From Paenibacillus mellifer (GTDB lineage Bacteria > Bacillota > Bacilli > Paenibacillales > Paenibacillaceae): DNA of 64,000 bases. The translations under genes were made by a program, and so were the position numbers. Where the stretch lies: contig NZ_JALPRK010000010.1 in NCBI RefSeq assembly GCF_023195895.1, positions 62,001 through 126,000 on the forward strand, in the 5' to 3' direction. The notes under the pieces were generated by a model. That model was not told the origin of the DNA and made no database searches. It saw only the letters and a list, made by a program, of their open reading frames with translations. Shown piece after piece: positions 1 through 8,031 of this stretch (positions within the stretch are counted from its first letter, which is position 1; each line of letters begins with the position of its first letter).

Positions 1-476
1 CCGCGCCGTTCGACGACGTGACGCGGCGCTGGACCCGCTCCGAGCAGGAGCAGGCGGTGCAAGGCGGGGTGTTCCTGCTCGTGCACGACGGCCGCCGGGT
101 GAAGGCGCTGCGCGGCGTGAACAGCCTCGTCTCGCCTCGCGAGGGGCAGAACAAGGGCTGGAAGAAGATCCGCAAGATTCGCGTCATGGACCAAATCAAC
201 GCGGATCTGCAGCGAACTGCCGAGGATGCCTATATCGGCAAGGTGAACAACACCGAGGAAGGCCGTCTGGCGCTGATTGGCGCAGGGAAGCAGTATCTGC
301 AAACGTTGGCCGCCGAGAACGTGATTGAGGCGAGCGGATTCGACGTGACGCTGGATCCGCGTTTTTATGGCAGCGCGCCGCAATATACGCCGGAGGACGA
401 TCAGGTCTTCTTGGCTTGGACGGCGGACGATACCGATGTGATGGAGCAAATTTTCGGCACGTTTTACGTGCAATAA
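1..476 (+). CDS. Phage tail sheath protein, C-terminal part (XkdK-like), cut by window start
   Basis: The reading frame is already open at base 3 and continues as APFDDVTRRW, so the gene begins before the window; about 157 residues remain. The tail end, with a segment on fixed strands (GWKKIRKIRVMDQINADLQ) and a closing EQIFGTFYVQ, fits the C-terminal domain of contractile-tail sheath proteins of the PBSX XkdK type. The tube gene follows 29 bases later, which is the usual sheath-tube order. In a contractile tail the sheath polymerises around the tube and shortens to drive it through the target envelope. GTG at 18 is an internal codon, not a start. The assignment rests on gene order and general resemblance, without a database search. 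Confidence 0.8.
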   Translation, partial: APFDDVTRRWTRSEQEQAVQGGVFLLVHDGRRVKALRGVNSLVSPREGQNKGWKKIRKIRVMDQINADLQRTAEDAYIGKVNNTEEGRLALIGAGKQYLQTLAAENVIEASGFDVTLDPRFYGSAPQYTPEDDQVFLAWTADDTDVMEQIFGTFYVQ

Positions 477-505
477 TGATTTCAAGTATGAGGAGGAGCT
501 AACCG

Positions 506-922
506 ATGGCACAATTTTTGGATCCCGGCCGCGTGATGATGGGGACGTTTGGCCAGATTTTTATCGAAGGGGTATGGCAGTCGAACCTGAACCACCTGGA
601 AGCGAGCGTTGAGGCGGAGAAGAAGGAGCTGAATCTCGTGGGCACCGATTATACGGTGTACAAGCTGGGGCGCAAAAAAGGCACCGGCACGATGAGCGGC
701 TACAAAGTCACGTCCGATATGATCGCGCGCGGTTTTCAGAAGTTTTCGATCATTCATAAGCTTGACGATCCGGAAGCGTACGGTTTCGAACGAATCCAGC
801 TGAACAATTGCATGGTTGACAAAATCGTGCTGGCCAACTGGACCGCCGGCGAAGAGGTGACGGAGGAAACGCCGTTTACGTTCGAATCGTACGAGCTGCT
901 GGACCCGATCGTGGCGTCTTGA
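506..922 (+). CDS. Phage tail tube protein (XkdM-like)
   Basis: This encodes 138 residues, the normal size for PBSX XkdM-type tube proteins, beginning MAQFLDPGRVMMGTFGQIFI after a strong AGGAGGAG site at 490-497. Features typical of the family are the N-terminal statement of a beta-sandwich fold, a central GTGTMSGYKVTSDM stretch and a C-terminal FTFESYELLDP segment. The tube forms the inner hollow conduit that the sheath surrounds. It lies directly behind the sheath gene, in the same operon. No defect is visible. Confidence 0.88.
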   Translation: MAQFLDPGRVMMGTFGQIFIEGVWQSNLNHLEASVEAEKKELNLVGTDYTVYKLGRKKGTGTMSGYKVTSDMIARGFQKFSIIHKLDDPEAYGFERIQLNNCMVDKIVLANWTAGEEVTEETPFTFESYELLDPIVAS

Positions 923-996
923 TAGATGGTGGCCGTATGGCGAGGAGTCGTGGCTAACCTTAGGACGACGTCCTGGCCCTGACCGGTTCTATCTTC

Positions 997-1198
997 AATT
1001 AGCGGACATTTTGGGCGTTATTTCCGTTTATTTGCGCTTGGTGCATGAAATAGCGGACATTTATGGCTCTATTTTCTGCATAGCTGTGGGAAAACGCCTT
1101 GTTTGTGCTTATTTCCTTCAAATAAGGCCATGAAATGGTCTTATTTTTCGATTGAGCCTGATTGGAGACGGAATAACGCCCTTTTGTACCGCTATTTT
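997..1198. repeat. Palindromic repeat element (MITE-like) in the tail operon
   Basis: The 311 bases between the tube and chaperone genes hold no convincing gene but do contain an element of about 200 bases with near-matching inverted ends. The left end (997-1025) reads TAGCGGAC then GGGCGTTATTTCC; the right end (1170-1198) is its approximate complement, GGAATAACGCCC then GTACCGCTATTTT. A third TAGCGGACATTT copy lies near 1051, and AAATAAGG-type motifs lie inside. A shorter relative with AATAGCGGTAA / TTACCGCTATT ends is at 56342-56417. Such non-coding, AT-rich palindromes look like dispersed chromosomal repeats rather than phage sequence; that is inference. Confidence 0.6.
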
Positions 1199-1233
1199 CG
1201 AACTACACTTATCATCCGAAGGAGGAAGCGATC

Positions 1234-1716
1234 TTGGGAGATTATCCATCCATGGATCCGGTTCGTGAACAGGAAATTTTGGACGGGCTTTTCGAAACGG
1301 TGGCAAATTTGCCGGAGGAGGCCGTGTTTATCGGGCGATTGGGACTTCGCGTGACGCTGCGCGGACTGACGTCCAGCAAAGTGGACGCGATCCGCGAACG
1401 TTGCACCGTGCGCAAGACGAGCAAAGGTCAAGTGAGCGAGAAGATCGACAGCGAGCTGTTTAACGCGGCGTTGATCAAGGAAGCCACTTCGATGCTGGAA
1501 GTGGTGAAAAAAGCCGATGGCAGCGATCGCGGCGCGGAGGCGCATAGCGTGAAGCTGAGCGGCTGGGGCGACGAGCGGCTGACCAGCAGGCTGAAGCTGT
1601 CCGGCGGGGAAGAGGCGGTCCGCCGCTTGCTGCTGGCCGGGGAGCTGGACGCCGTTGGCGATAAAGTGCTGGAGATTTCCGGGTTCGGAGTCGACATCGA
1701 AGACGTAAAAAACTAA
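1234..1716 (+). CDS. Phage tail assembly chaperone (XkdN-like), zero-frame product
   Basis: A 160-residue protein starting at TTG 1234, chosen because GAAGGAGG at 1218-1225 sits at the right distance. The next in-frame ATG (1252) is worse placed. Position (between tube and tape measure), size and composition match the XkdN/tail-chaperone slot; such chaperones bind the tape measure during tail assembly. The last codons are GTA AAA AAC TAA, so the stop lies directly behind an A AAA AAC heptamer, the classical -1 slippage site. A short open frame follows in the -1 register (see next two entries), exactly the layout of lambda G/GT-type genes. Confidence 0.8.
   Translation: MGDYPSMDPVREQEILDGLFETVANLPEEAVFIGRLGLRVTLRGLTSSKVDAIRERCTVRKTSKGQVSEKIDSELFNAALIKEATSMLEVVKKADGSDRGAEAHSVKLSGWGDERLTSRLKLSGGEEAVRRLLLAGELDAVGDKVLEISGFGVDIEDVKN
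1707..1713 (+). other. Probable programmed -1 frameshift site (A AAA AAC)
   Basis: The heptamer obeys X XXY YYZ in the zero frame of the chaperone gene and is followed immediately by its TAA stop. Slippage by -1 reads through as CTA ATC AGC TCC GGC into the short downstream frame without meeting a stop until 1854. I did not see a strong stem-loop right behind it. Confidence 0.7.
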
Positions 1717-1856
1717 TCAGCTCCGGCGGCATGACGACGCTGCTGTACCATATGTGGACGCGGCATCATCTTCGCCCCGGGGAATACTGGTCACTCCCTA
1801 AGGGAGAGCGCCTACTGCTGCGGGCTTTTTCGGAGCGGGAGTTGGAGATGTCGTGA
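1713..1856 (+). CDS. Frameshift extension of the tail assembly chaperone (T-like part)
   Basis: This -1 frame adds 47 residues to the chaperone, ending at TGA 1854-1856, to give a fusion of about 207 residues. It also contains an ATG at 1731 that would give a 41-residue peptide (MTTLLYHMWTRHHLRPGEYW...) if translated alone, but no good ribosome site precedes it. Tryptophan, tyrosine and histidine content is high, and the peptide resembles the small XkzB-like extra frame seen between xkdN and xkdO-type genes. By analogy with lambda gpGT the extension would contact the tape measure or tube. The coding claim is inference from the slippery site and frame geometry. Confidence 0.6.
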   Translation, partial: LISSGGMTTLLYHMWTRHHLRPGEYWSLPKGERLLLRAFSERELEMS

Positions 1857-1937
1857 GGCGCTGAGGCGTTGGTCCTGAAGCCCATGAGCCCTCTAGCCTG
1901 GCTCCCTAAGCAAATTTGGCGGGTGAAGAGATTAGTT

Positions 1938-2122
1938 GTAAAAAGTACTGTTATTTTTTTTCGCGTGATGGAGTAGGGCTCAATTAACTGGATTTCTTAC
2001 CGTTAATTTTATTGAATTCGGCTATACTCGGGAAAAACGGGCGAAATAACAGTAGGATTTCCAGTTAATTTGCGCGAAAGCGGGATTTTCGAAAAAATAA
2101 CGGTAGAAAATCCTGTTATTTT
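1938..2122. repeat. Cluster of alternating ~28-bp AT-rich repeats before the tape-measure gene
   Basis: The 320 bases between the chaperone extension and the tape measure hold four related units. Units at 2044-2071 and 2094-2122 are direct copies (AAATAAC.GTAG... then ..GTTA.TTT). The unit at 1982-2010 is close to their reverse complement (TTAACTGGATTTC then TTACCGTTAATTT). A partial copy at 1938-1961 carries ACTGTTATTTTTTTTCGCG. No promoter or gene is evident in the stretch. The repeats could fold into long hairpins in the late tail transcript. Confidence 0.55.
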
Positions 2123-2176
2123 TTCGGGACATGGTTTAAACCCGCTCAAAACATGAGAAAGGAGGTAAGCAAACCT

Positions 2177-3769
2177 ATGGCTGAAAATGAAATCTACAAG
2201 CTCGATATCGAGACCGACGACCGTGACGTTGATCGAACAGCGAAAAAACTTCGCAGTCTGGACAAGCTGCTGCAACAAACTCAGCGCCGCGTGGCGCTGC
2301 TGGGGAAAACCCGCATCAAGCCCACCCTCGCCCTGGATGACCGCCTGATGTCCGCCGCCCGAAAGGCGGAGGAGGCGCTGACCCGCTTACACCGAATGAC
2401 AGCGAAACCTACGGTGCAGTTTAACGATCGCGTCTCGGCCTACGCACTGAAGCTCCGAGCTTCCCTCGCCGCGCTAGCCGCCGCTCCATGGCAGGTTACC
2501 GCTGCAGGGGTAGATTGGGAGGCGGTGATCGGCGACTCTTTTGCTGGACGGGTCAGCTCCGAGGGGAAAAGCACGTTGAAGCGGATATCCTCAGCGGTCG
2601 GAGAAACGCTGGGCGAAGGGTTGAAGGTGAAAATCTTTGAGGAGCTGGGGTTAGGAGAGGTAATGGGAAATTCGAGACAACACTTTGGGAACTCGGGAAT
2701 CATGAAGAAGAAAGAGCCTCTATCTTCAAGTTTATCAGAGATTCCTAGATTTAACGCTTATAATATGCTTACTAGTCGGATTACTGAGATCGCCCCAAAA
2801 AGGGATTCTGTCAATTCTAATTTTGCTGGAGCGCCTTCGAATGGATCAATATATACAGAAGCTGGTATCAAGGCAGGAGAAGATTTCTTTCAAGCCTTTT
2901 TATCCACGCTTGACTCAAAGCAAATTGGCGATAAGTTGGCTTCAACAAGTACGTCGTCAGCGAAGGGGCAGACAAATAAGAAGTTAGCTAAATGGGAAGA
3001 AGGAACACTCGATATATTTAAAGACGTGGCGGTATCGTTATTTTCGGGTTGGTTAGGTGTGAAAATAGATAAATGGAGTGGTAACGCCAGCAAGAAACTT
3101 ATCGATGATTTGGACAAGGCTCCCAAAAAGTCCGAGATACCTTCAGCAAGTTCAACTAAACCGCCAGGTAAGGCGCCAACTTTTTGGACCAAATGGCTCG
3201 GAGAAAGTAAAACCAAAGCCTCTTTAGCTAGTGGAGCAGCTAAGGGGGTGGTCCGATCAGCAGGCCCGATAGGCCTAACACTTTTATTCAACGATGCTTA
3301 TAACATTTCAGCAGCATTAACTGATTTTGTGTTAGGGCATAAAGCAGGAGACCGAAAATATCGGGATCCGGTATTTGGTTTTCCGAAAGACAACTATACC
3401 GATACCGTGTCTCCTTTTCGTTGGAGGGAAGTTAGGGATTTTCTGCGAAAGAATGACAGTGTAGTTAGCTTTTCCGACCGAATCATGGCCCCTAGCGTAC
3501 AAGGAGTCACACGCCCGGAATCAAACGTGAACGTTCCTAAGGTCATGGGTACTCCGGTTCCGAATTATTATCAGCTTCCAGAAGAAGTTAGGTCTAAGAT
3601 CGGTGAGGCCAGTTACAAAAAGCCAACACCCCCGGTTAACGTTTCCCTATCAGAGGGTACCATTAATCTAACGGTTAACAAAGAGAAGCTGGATTATCAA
3701 AAGTTGGCCGAGACCACCGGATGGAAAATCGCCAACGAGGTGCGGTTCGCCATGCAAAATCTGAAATAG
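2177..3769 (+). CDS. Short phage tail tape-measure protein
   Basis: I place the start at ATG 2177 (MAENEIYKLDIETDDRDVDR), ten bases behind GGAGGT at 2161-2166, giving 530 residues. Position between chaperone and XkdP-like gene, a charged helical N-terminus and a C-terminal block around residues 480-530 (PPVNVSLSEGTINLTVNKEK) fit a tape measure, which sets tail length and is threaded through the tube. It is far shorter than the well over 1000 residues of PBSX XkdO. The middle (about 2700-3600) is visibly more AT-rich than both ends and rich in Ser, Lys and Thr, suggesting a replaced central segment. One or two weak hydrophobic stretches (GPIGLTLLFN near residue 365) are seen. Confidence 0.65.
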   Translation: MAENEIYKLDIETDDRDVDRTAKKLRSLDKLLQQTQRRVALLGKTRIKPTLALDDRLMSAARKAEEALTRLHRMTAKPTVQFNDRVSAYALKLRASLAALAAAPWQVTAAGVDWEAVIGDSFAGRVSSEGKSTLKRISSAVGETLGEGLKVKIFEELGLGEVMGNSRQHFGNSGIMKKKEPLSSSLSEIPRFNAYNMLTSRITEIAPKRDSVNSNFAGAPSNGSIYTEAGIKAGEDFFQAFLSTLDSKQIGDKLASTSTSSAKGQTNKKLAKWEEGTLDIFKDVAVSLFSGWLGVKIDKWSGNASKKLIDDLDKAPKKSEIPSASSTKPPGKAPTFWTKWLGESKTKASLASGAAKGVVRSAGPIGLTLLFNDAYNISAALTDFVLGHKAGDRKYRDPVFGFPKDNYTDTVSPFRWREVRDFLRKNDSVVSFSDRIMAPSVQGVTRPESNVNVPKVMGTPVPNYYQLPEEVRSKIGEASYKKPTPPVNVSLSEGTINLTVNKEKLDYQKLAETTGWKIANEVRFAMQNLK

Positions 3770-3788
3770 CGGAGGGGAGGAGGACCCT

Positions 3789-4430
3789 ATGGAGATTCAC
3801 TTGATCGACGGTGCGGGTCAAAATTTCGTGTTTCCCGTCAATCCGGAGGAGATCACGATCTCCCGCGGTAAAGGCTTGGAGACGGTGAATATTGTATCGC
3901 TGGGGGAATATGACTTTCCGGCTGGAGAGAAGGTGAAGGAAATCGCCTTCTCTTCTTTTTTTCCGGCGGCCTATGATCCGGGTTATTGCAACTATCAAGA
4001 GCTCCCCGATCCGCAGGAGGCGATGAACCGGCTTACGTCCATGATGAACAGCAAGTCGCCGATGCGAATGATCATCACCGATACGGCCGTAAACGTGCTT
4101 GTCACGATTGCAACACACAACAGCACGTTTCGAGGCGGGGAACCGGGGGACGTGTACTTCGACCTGACTGCCCGGACTTGGCGGGAGATGAAGGTGCACA
4201 CAAGTGCGGCTACAGGTGGGGGAGCTTTAGTTGCCAAATCCGCCCGGCCGGACACGAAGAAACCGGTGAAAACCTACGTCGTCAAATCCGGTGACACGTT
4301 GTCCAAAATCGCGAAGTTGGAGCTTGGCGACAGCTCGAAATGGCAGCGGATCTACAGCGCGAACCAAAAAACGATCGGTCAAGACCCGAACCGAATCAAG
4401 CCCGGTCAAAAGCTGGTGATGCCGCAGTGA
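3789..4430 (+). CDS. LysM-containing baseplate/tail protein (XkdP-like)
   Basis: A 213-residue protein behind GGAGGGGAGGAGG. Residues 1-150 form the XkdP-type domain starting MEIHLIDGAGQNFVFPVNPE; residues 161-213 are a single LysM module (TYVVKSGDTLSKIAK ... INRIKPGQKLVMP pattern). LysM binds peptidoglycan glycans, which suits a hub protein that meets the wall as the tail penetrates. The stop overlaps the GTG start of the next gene by three bases, pointing to translational coupling. Confidence 0.85.
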   Translation: MEIHLIDGAGQNFVFPVNPEEITISRGKGLETVNIVSLGEYDFPAGEKVKEIAFSSFFPAAYDPGYCNYQELPDPQEAMNRLTSMMNSKSPMRMIITDTAVNVLVTIATHNSTFRGGEPGDVYFDLTARTWREMKVHTSAATGGGALVAKSARPDTKKPVKTYVVKSGDTLSKIAKLELGDSSKWQRIYSANQKTIGQDPNRIKPGQKLVMPQ

Positions 4431-5425
4431 GTTACGAAGTGGTGCTGCAAAACAAATTTTACTTGCGGGAGTTGGTTGAGAGTATCTCGTTAAAGGACTC
4501 TCTTGATCAAATTTCTTACCAAGGTACGATTGGGCTGAAGCTTCCGGCATCTTTTCCGGGGATCGAACCGGGTCAGGAGATTCGGATCAGCGGCGTACCG
4601 TATGACAGTGCGGGCAGCGGCATTGCTGCTGGGGGCAAGATGGTTCCGTTACTGCATCCCGGCGTGGTGTGGGATTGCTCCAGTACGCTGAAGCAGACGA
4701 AGCACATGACGGTGACGGTGTATGACCGGACGATTTATTTGGCGAAATCGGAGGATGAGTATCTGTTTCCGGCAGGGGGAACGGCTGCCCAGCGGCTAAG
4801 GAAATACGCGGCGGACTGGGGTATTCCGCTTGATACGGTGCCGGATACGAAAACCAAGCTGAAAAAAGCCGTCTATCGCCCGCAAACCCTGTACAACATG
4901 ATGATGTCCGATCTCAAGGAGACGGTGAAGGCCGGTGGGGACATGTATGTCCCGCGGATGACGCCTGCCGGACTCACCTTGTTCAAGATCGGCAGCAATA
5001 ACGTGGTCTGGAAGCTGGAGCAGCTGGAGGAAGCAACGCAAAACCGTACGCTGGAGGGTACGGTGACGCGGGTGAAGGTCATCGGGGCCGAGGATCGGGG
5101 CGATAACGCGCCTTCCAAAGTGCTGGCCGTGGCGAGCGGGGAGACCGCCCAATACGGCGTACTTCAACGGATCGTGCAGGACGAAAACGTCAAAACCGCA
5201 GGTGCCGCCAAAAAATATGCCGAGTCGATGCTGACCGGCCAAGGGCAGTCCTACACCGTAACTTGCCTAGATCTGAACACGATCCGGGCCGGGGATAAGG
5301 TGAATTTTAACGGGCTGAATCTCATTGTGACTTCCGTTTCGCATGAGCTGGGAGATCCCGGGCATATGACGCTGGAGCTCGCGACGTTGGACGACGTAAA
5401 GAGGAGGTATTATCTTGACCATTGA
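4427..5425 (+). CDS. Tail hub protein (XkdQ-like)
   Basis: The start is taken as GTG 4427 within the GTGA overlap with the LysM gene, giving 332 residues (SYEVVLQNKFYLRELVESIS...), close to the 325 or so of PBSX XkdQ. Longer in-frame starts would run through the LysM coding region. The family corresponds to the gp27/gpD-like hub of contractile tails that connects tube and baseplate. Its end overlaps the next gene by 11 bases. Confidence 0.82.
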   Translation: MSYEVVLQNKFYLRELVESISLKDSLDQISYQGTIGLKLPASFPGIEPGQEIRISGVPYDSAGSGIAAGGKMVPLLHPGVVWDCSSTLKQTKHMTVTVYDRTIYLAKSEDEYLFPAGGTAAQRLRKYAADWGIPLDTVPDTKTKLKKAVYRPQTLYNMMMSDLKETVKAGGDMYVPRMTPAGLTLFKIGSNNVVWKLEQLEEATQNRTLEGTVTRVKVIGAEDRGDNAPSKVLAVASGETAQYGVLQRIVQDENVKTAGAAKKYAESMLTGQGQSYTVTCLDLNTIRAGDKVNFNGLNLIVTSVSHELGDPGHMTLELATLDDVKRRYYLDH

Positions 5426-5816
5426 TCCTTATGCGGCATTGGCCGTTTCGCTTCGGGAAAATGCCGCAAAAAAAGCGGCCGAAGCGTTAACCGGTGCGAC
5501 GGCAGAACTCGGGACCGTGACGGGCTCGGGACTGAAACTGGACAGTTTCAAGCATGAAATCCAAGATTACTTGGTCGCAGAGTTTCCAGGAACGCTGAAG
5601 TTGCCGGAGTTGAAGCTGGTCGGCGGCGTTCGCGGACTGAGGGACAGCGGCGGAGGCAACGTGGAGGGCCAAGGGGAGTTTGCGTTTGAGCCTTCGGAGA
5701 CCAAAGAAACGGTGTTAACCCTAAAATATCAGCCCGGAGATCGCGTGCTGGCGTTGCCGCTGAACGGCGGGAATGACGCGATCGTGTTGTGCAGGGTGGT
5801 GAGCGGGAATGGCTAA
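5415..5816 (+). CDS. DUF2577 tail/baseplate protein (XkdR-like)
   Basis: A 133-residue protein starting at TTG 5415, preceded by AGAGGAGGT. The C-terminal half, with YQPGDRVLALPLNGGNDAIVL, resembles DUF2577 proteins that sit between XkdQ- and XkdS-type genes and probably plug into the hub. It overlaps both neighbours by a few bases. The specific biochemical role of the family is not established. Confidence 0.8.
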   Translation: MTIDPYAALAVSLRENAAKKAAEALTGATAELGTVTGSGLKLDSFKHEIQDYLVAEFPGTLKLPELKLVGGVRGLRDSGGGNVEGQGEFAFEPSETKETVLTLKYQPGDRVLALPLNGGNDAIVLCRVVSGNG

Positions 5817-6270
5817 TCTTTTTCCGGAGGCGGCAGGGGATTCTTGGTCGGCTGCGGGATTGGACGAGCAGGAATCGGTTGGGGATGCGGTCGCGTTTGG
5901 TCGAAGCTGGCGGTTTGATTTTGATGCTGGGGAGTTCGTGATGACGCCGACGGGAAAAATCGCCCCTGCCGATGAGATCGCCGCCTGGAAGATATGGTGC
6001 GAAAAAGCGATCCGTACCCCGCGGTATCGGCACTTGATCTACTCCCGTGCGTATGGCCAGGAGTTCGAGGAGTTGATCGGCCAAGGCTATAGCCGGGCCG
6101 TTCAGGAAAGCGAGATCCGGCGGATCGCGACGGAGACGCTGATGGTGGACCCGCGAACGTTGAGCGTGGACGGGTTTGTTTTTGATTGGCAGGAGGATGG
6201 GTGTCGATTTGCGTGCAGGGTCAAAAACATTAGGGAGGATGAGTTACTGGTGGAAGGGAGCGTGACGTGA
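5809..6270 (+). CDS. DUF2634 baseplate wedge-associated protein (XkdS-like)
   Basis: It encodes 153 residues from ATG 5809. The core with KIWCEKAIRTPRYRHLIYSRAYGQEFEELIG is typical of DUF2634/gp25-like proteins, which bridge sheath and baseplate. It overlaps the XkdR-like gene by eight bases and is followed by the baseplate J gene with overlapping stop and start (TGATG). Confidence 0.85.
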   Translation: MANLFPEAAGDSWSAAGLDEQESVGDAVAFGRSWRFDFDAGEFVMTPTGKIAPADEIAAWKIWCEKAIRTPRYRHLIYSRAYGQEFEELIGQGYSRAVQESEIRRIATETLMVDPRTLSVDGFVFDWQEDGCRFACRVKNIREDELLVEGSVT

Positions 6271-7388
6271 TGGCGGAGTTGCCGCTTTATTTGCAGGATC
6301 AGACGGAAGCGCGGATTATGCAGCGAATGCTGGACCGGGTACCTTCGGATATCGATAAATCCGAGGGTTCTTTTATTTGGGACGCGGAGGCGCCGGCGGC
6401 CTTCATGCTGTCGGAGGCGGCGGTTTGGGCGCAGCAGCTGTTAGCACGCGGGTTTGCGAGTACGACGTACGGGGAGTATCTTGATCTCCGGGCGGCGGAG
6501 CATGGAGTAACGCGGCGGCCGGCCGTGGCCGCGACCGGCGAGGTTCGGTTTACCGGGGAGCCGGGGAGGACGGTGCCAGCGGGGACCGTTGTGGCGACGC
6601 CGGCGGACGAGTATTCGGCGGAGGCGTCGATGGAATACGAAACGACGTCGGCCGTGACGTTGGATGAGCGCGGCGAGGGGACGGCCCCGATCCGGGCGCT
6701 GGTTCCAGGCCGGGCGGGAGTTGTGCCGGCAGGCGTGATTCAGGTGATGGCTACGCCGGTCAGCGGCGTGACCGCCGTAATGAACCCGGAGGCTACGCGG
6801 GGCGGTGCCGATACCGAGTCGGATGAGCTGCTGTTGGAGCGTTTTTTCTCGCAGGTGCGCAATCAGGGGACGAGCGGGAACAAGGCACAATATTTAAAGT
6901 GGGCCGGGGAGGTGCCGGGCGTGGGCGGAGCCCAGGTGGAGCCGTTGTGGCAGGGGCCGGGCACGGTCGGCATCTATTTGCTGGATGCGGACAAGCGGGC
7001 AGCTAACGAGGAGATTATTGCAGCGGCGCAGGCCTATATCGATCCGACCCGGGACGGACAAGGCGAAGGCGCGGCGCCGGCGGGGCCGGTCGTCACGGTG
7101 ATGGCCGCCGAGGAGGTGCCGATCGATATTCGCGTGAAGCTGACGCTCGCCAGCGGCGTAACGATGGTTGAAGTGAAGAAGAAAATTGAGGATGGCGTGC
7201 GCGCGTATTTGAAGCAGCTTGCTTTTGCCGACCCGTTGGTGCGGTTTACGCGGATTGCCGCGATTCTGCTCGACATTCCGCCCATCATTGATTATGCCGA
7301 ATTGACGGTAAACGGCAATTCGGATACCAATCTGGAGATCTACACGGGCCAGGTTGCCGTGCTGGGGGCGGTGGATGTGTATGAGTGA
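6270..7388 (+). CDS. Baseplate J / Mu gp47-like protein (XkdT-like)
   Basis: A 372-residue protein from ATG 6270 (GTG 6267 is one codon earlier). Typical baseplate J features are an N-terminal MLDRVPSDIDKSEGSFIWD block, a central beta region with GAADTES-like loop (RGGADTESDELLLERFF) and a C-terminal TRIAAILLDIPPIIDY segment. The protein forms the wedge that carries sheath contraction signals in contractile tails. Length agrees with PBSX XkdT. Confidence 0.9.
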   Translation: MAELPLYLQDQTEARIMQRMLDRVPSDIDKSEGSFIWDAEAPAAFMLSEAAVWAQQLLARGFASTTYGEYLDLRAAEHGVTRRPAVAATGEVRFTGEPGRTVPAGTVVATPADEYSAEASMEYETTSAVTLDERGEGTAPIRALVPGRAGVVPAGVIQVMATPVSGVTAVMNPEATRGGADTESDELLLERFFSQVRNQGTSGNKAQYLKWAGEVPGVGGAQVEPLWQGPGTVGIYLLDADKRAANEEIIAAAQAYIDPTRDGQGEGAAPAGPVVTVMAAEEVPIDIRVKLTLASGVTMVEVKKKIEDGVRAYLKQLAFADPLVRFTRIAAILLDIPPIIDYAELTVNGNSDTNLEIYTGQVAVLGAVDVYE

Positions 7389-8031
7389 ACCGATGTTGAG
7401 GCGGGCGAATGAAGCTTTGCTTGCCAATGGGGGCGAACCTTTACTGGCAAGCTCTAACGTTTCTTTGCTGACCAGCCCCCGAGGGCGCGAAATGTTCTCC
7501 TACCTCCCCGGGTACTACGAAACTTCCCGGATCATGCAGGCGGATATGAACGCCAAAGGGGCGGAGATGGACCTGCTCTTCGCGGCGTTGGATGAGACGC
7601 TGCAGCAGTTCTTTGTGCGCACGGCCACTTGGGGCCTTGATCGCTGGGAGAGCGAGCTGAGCATAGCGACCGACTCTGCAAAGCCGCTGGATCAGCGCCG
7701 TGCTGTCGTCGAATCTAAGCTTCGCGGCAGCGGGAAGTTTTCGGGGCGGTTGGTAAAGAGTGTGGCGGAGGCGTATGACCGGGGGAGGGTGGAGGTTTCT
7801 TTTCAGCCGGGGGAGTGGAGTTTTACGGTGAAGTTCGTGGATACTGTGGGAATTCCGCCGAACCTGGATGATTTGAAAGCCGCAATTGAGGAGTTGAAGC
7901 CGGCGCATTTGAAAGTAGAGTTTGAGTTTAATTACATGTTGATTCGTGATGTTCACGGAGTTTTGACGCTTCAAGAACTTGAACAAATCCCATTAAACCA
8001 ATTTGCAGGAGGTGATCCGGTTGGCAACTAA
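7381..8031 (+). CDS. DUF2313 (YmfQ-like) tail protein (XkdU-like)
   Basis: The start is taken at ATG 7381, overlapping the baseplate J stop by eight bases, giving 216 residues. The LPGYYETSRIMQADMNAKGAEMD block followed by TATWGLDRWE is characteristic of DUF2313 proteins (Mu gp48 type) that complete the baseplate and precede the tail fibre. The longer reading upstream (from 7354) would overlap the J gene further and has no ribosome site. Confidence 0.87.
   Translation: MSEPMLRRANEALLANGGEPLLASSNVSLLTSPRGREMFSYLPGYYETSRIMQADMNAKGAEMDLLFAALDETLQQFFVRTATWGLDRWESELSIATDSAKPLDQRRAVVESKLRGSGKFSGRLVKSVAEAYDRGRVEVSFQPGEWSFTVKFVDTVGIPPNLDDLKAAIEELKPAHLKVEFEFNYMLIRDVHGVLTLQELEQIPLNQFAGGDPVGN

Noticed and set aside
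1103-1354. 83-codon frame starting in the palindromic element
   Set aside because: Made mostly of repeat sequence and of the chaperone gene read in another frame.
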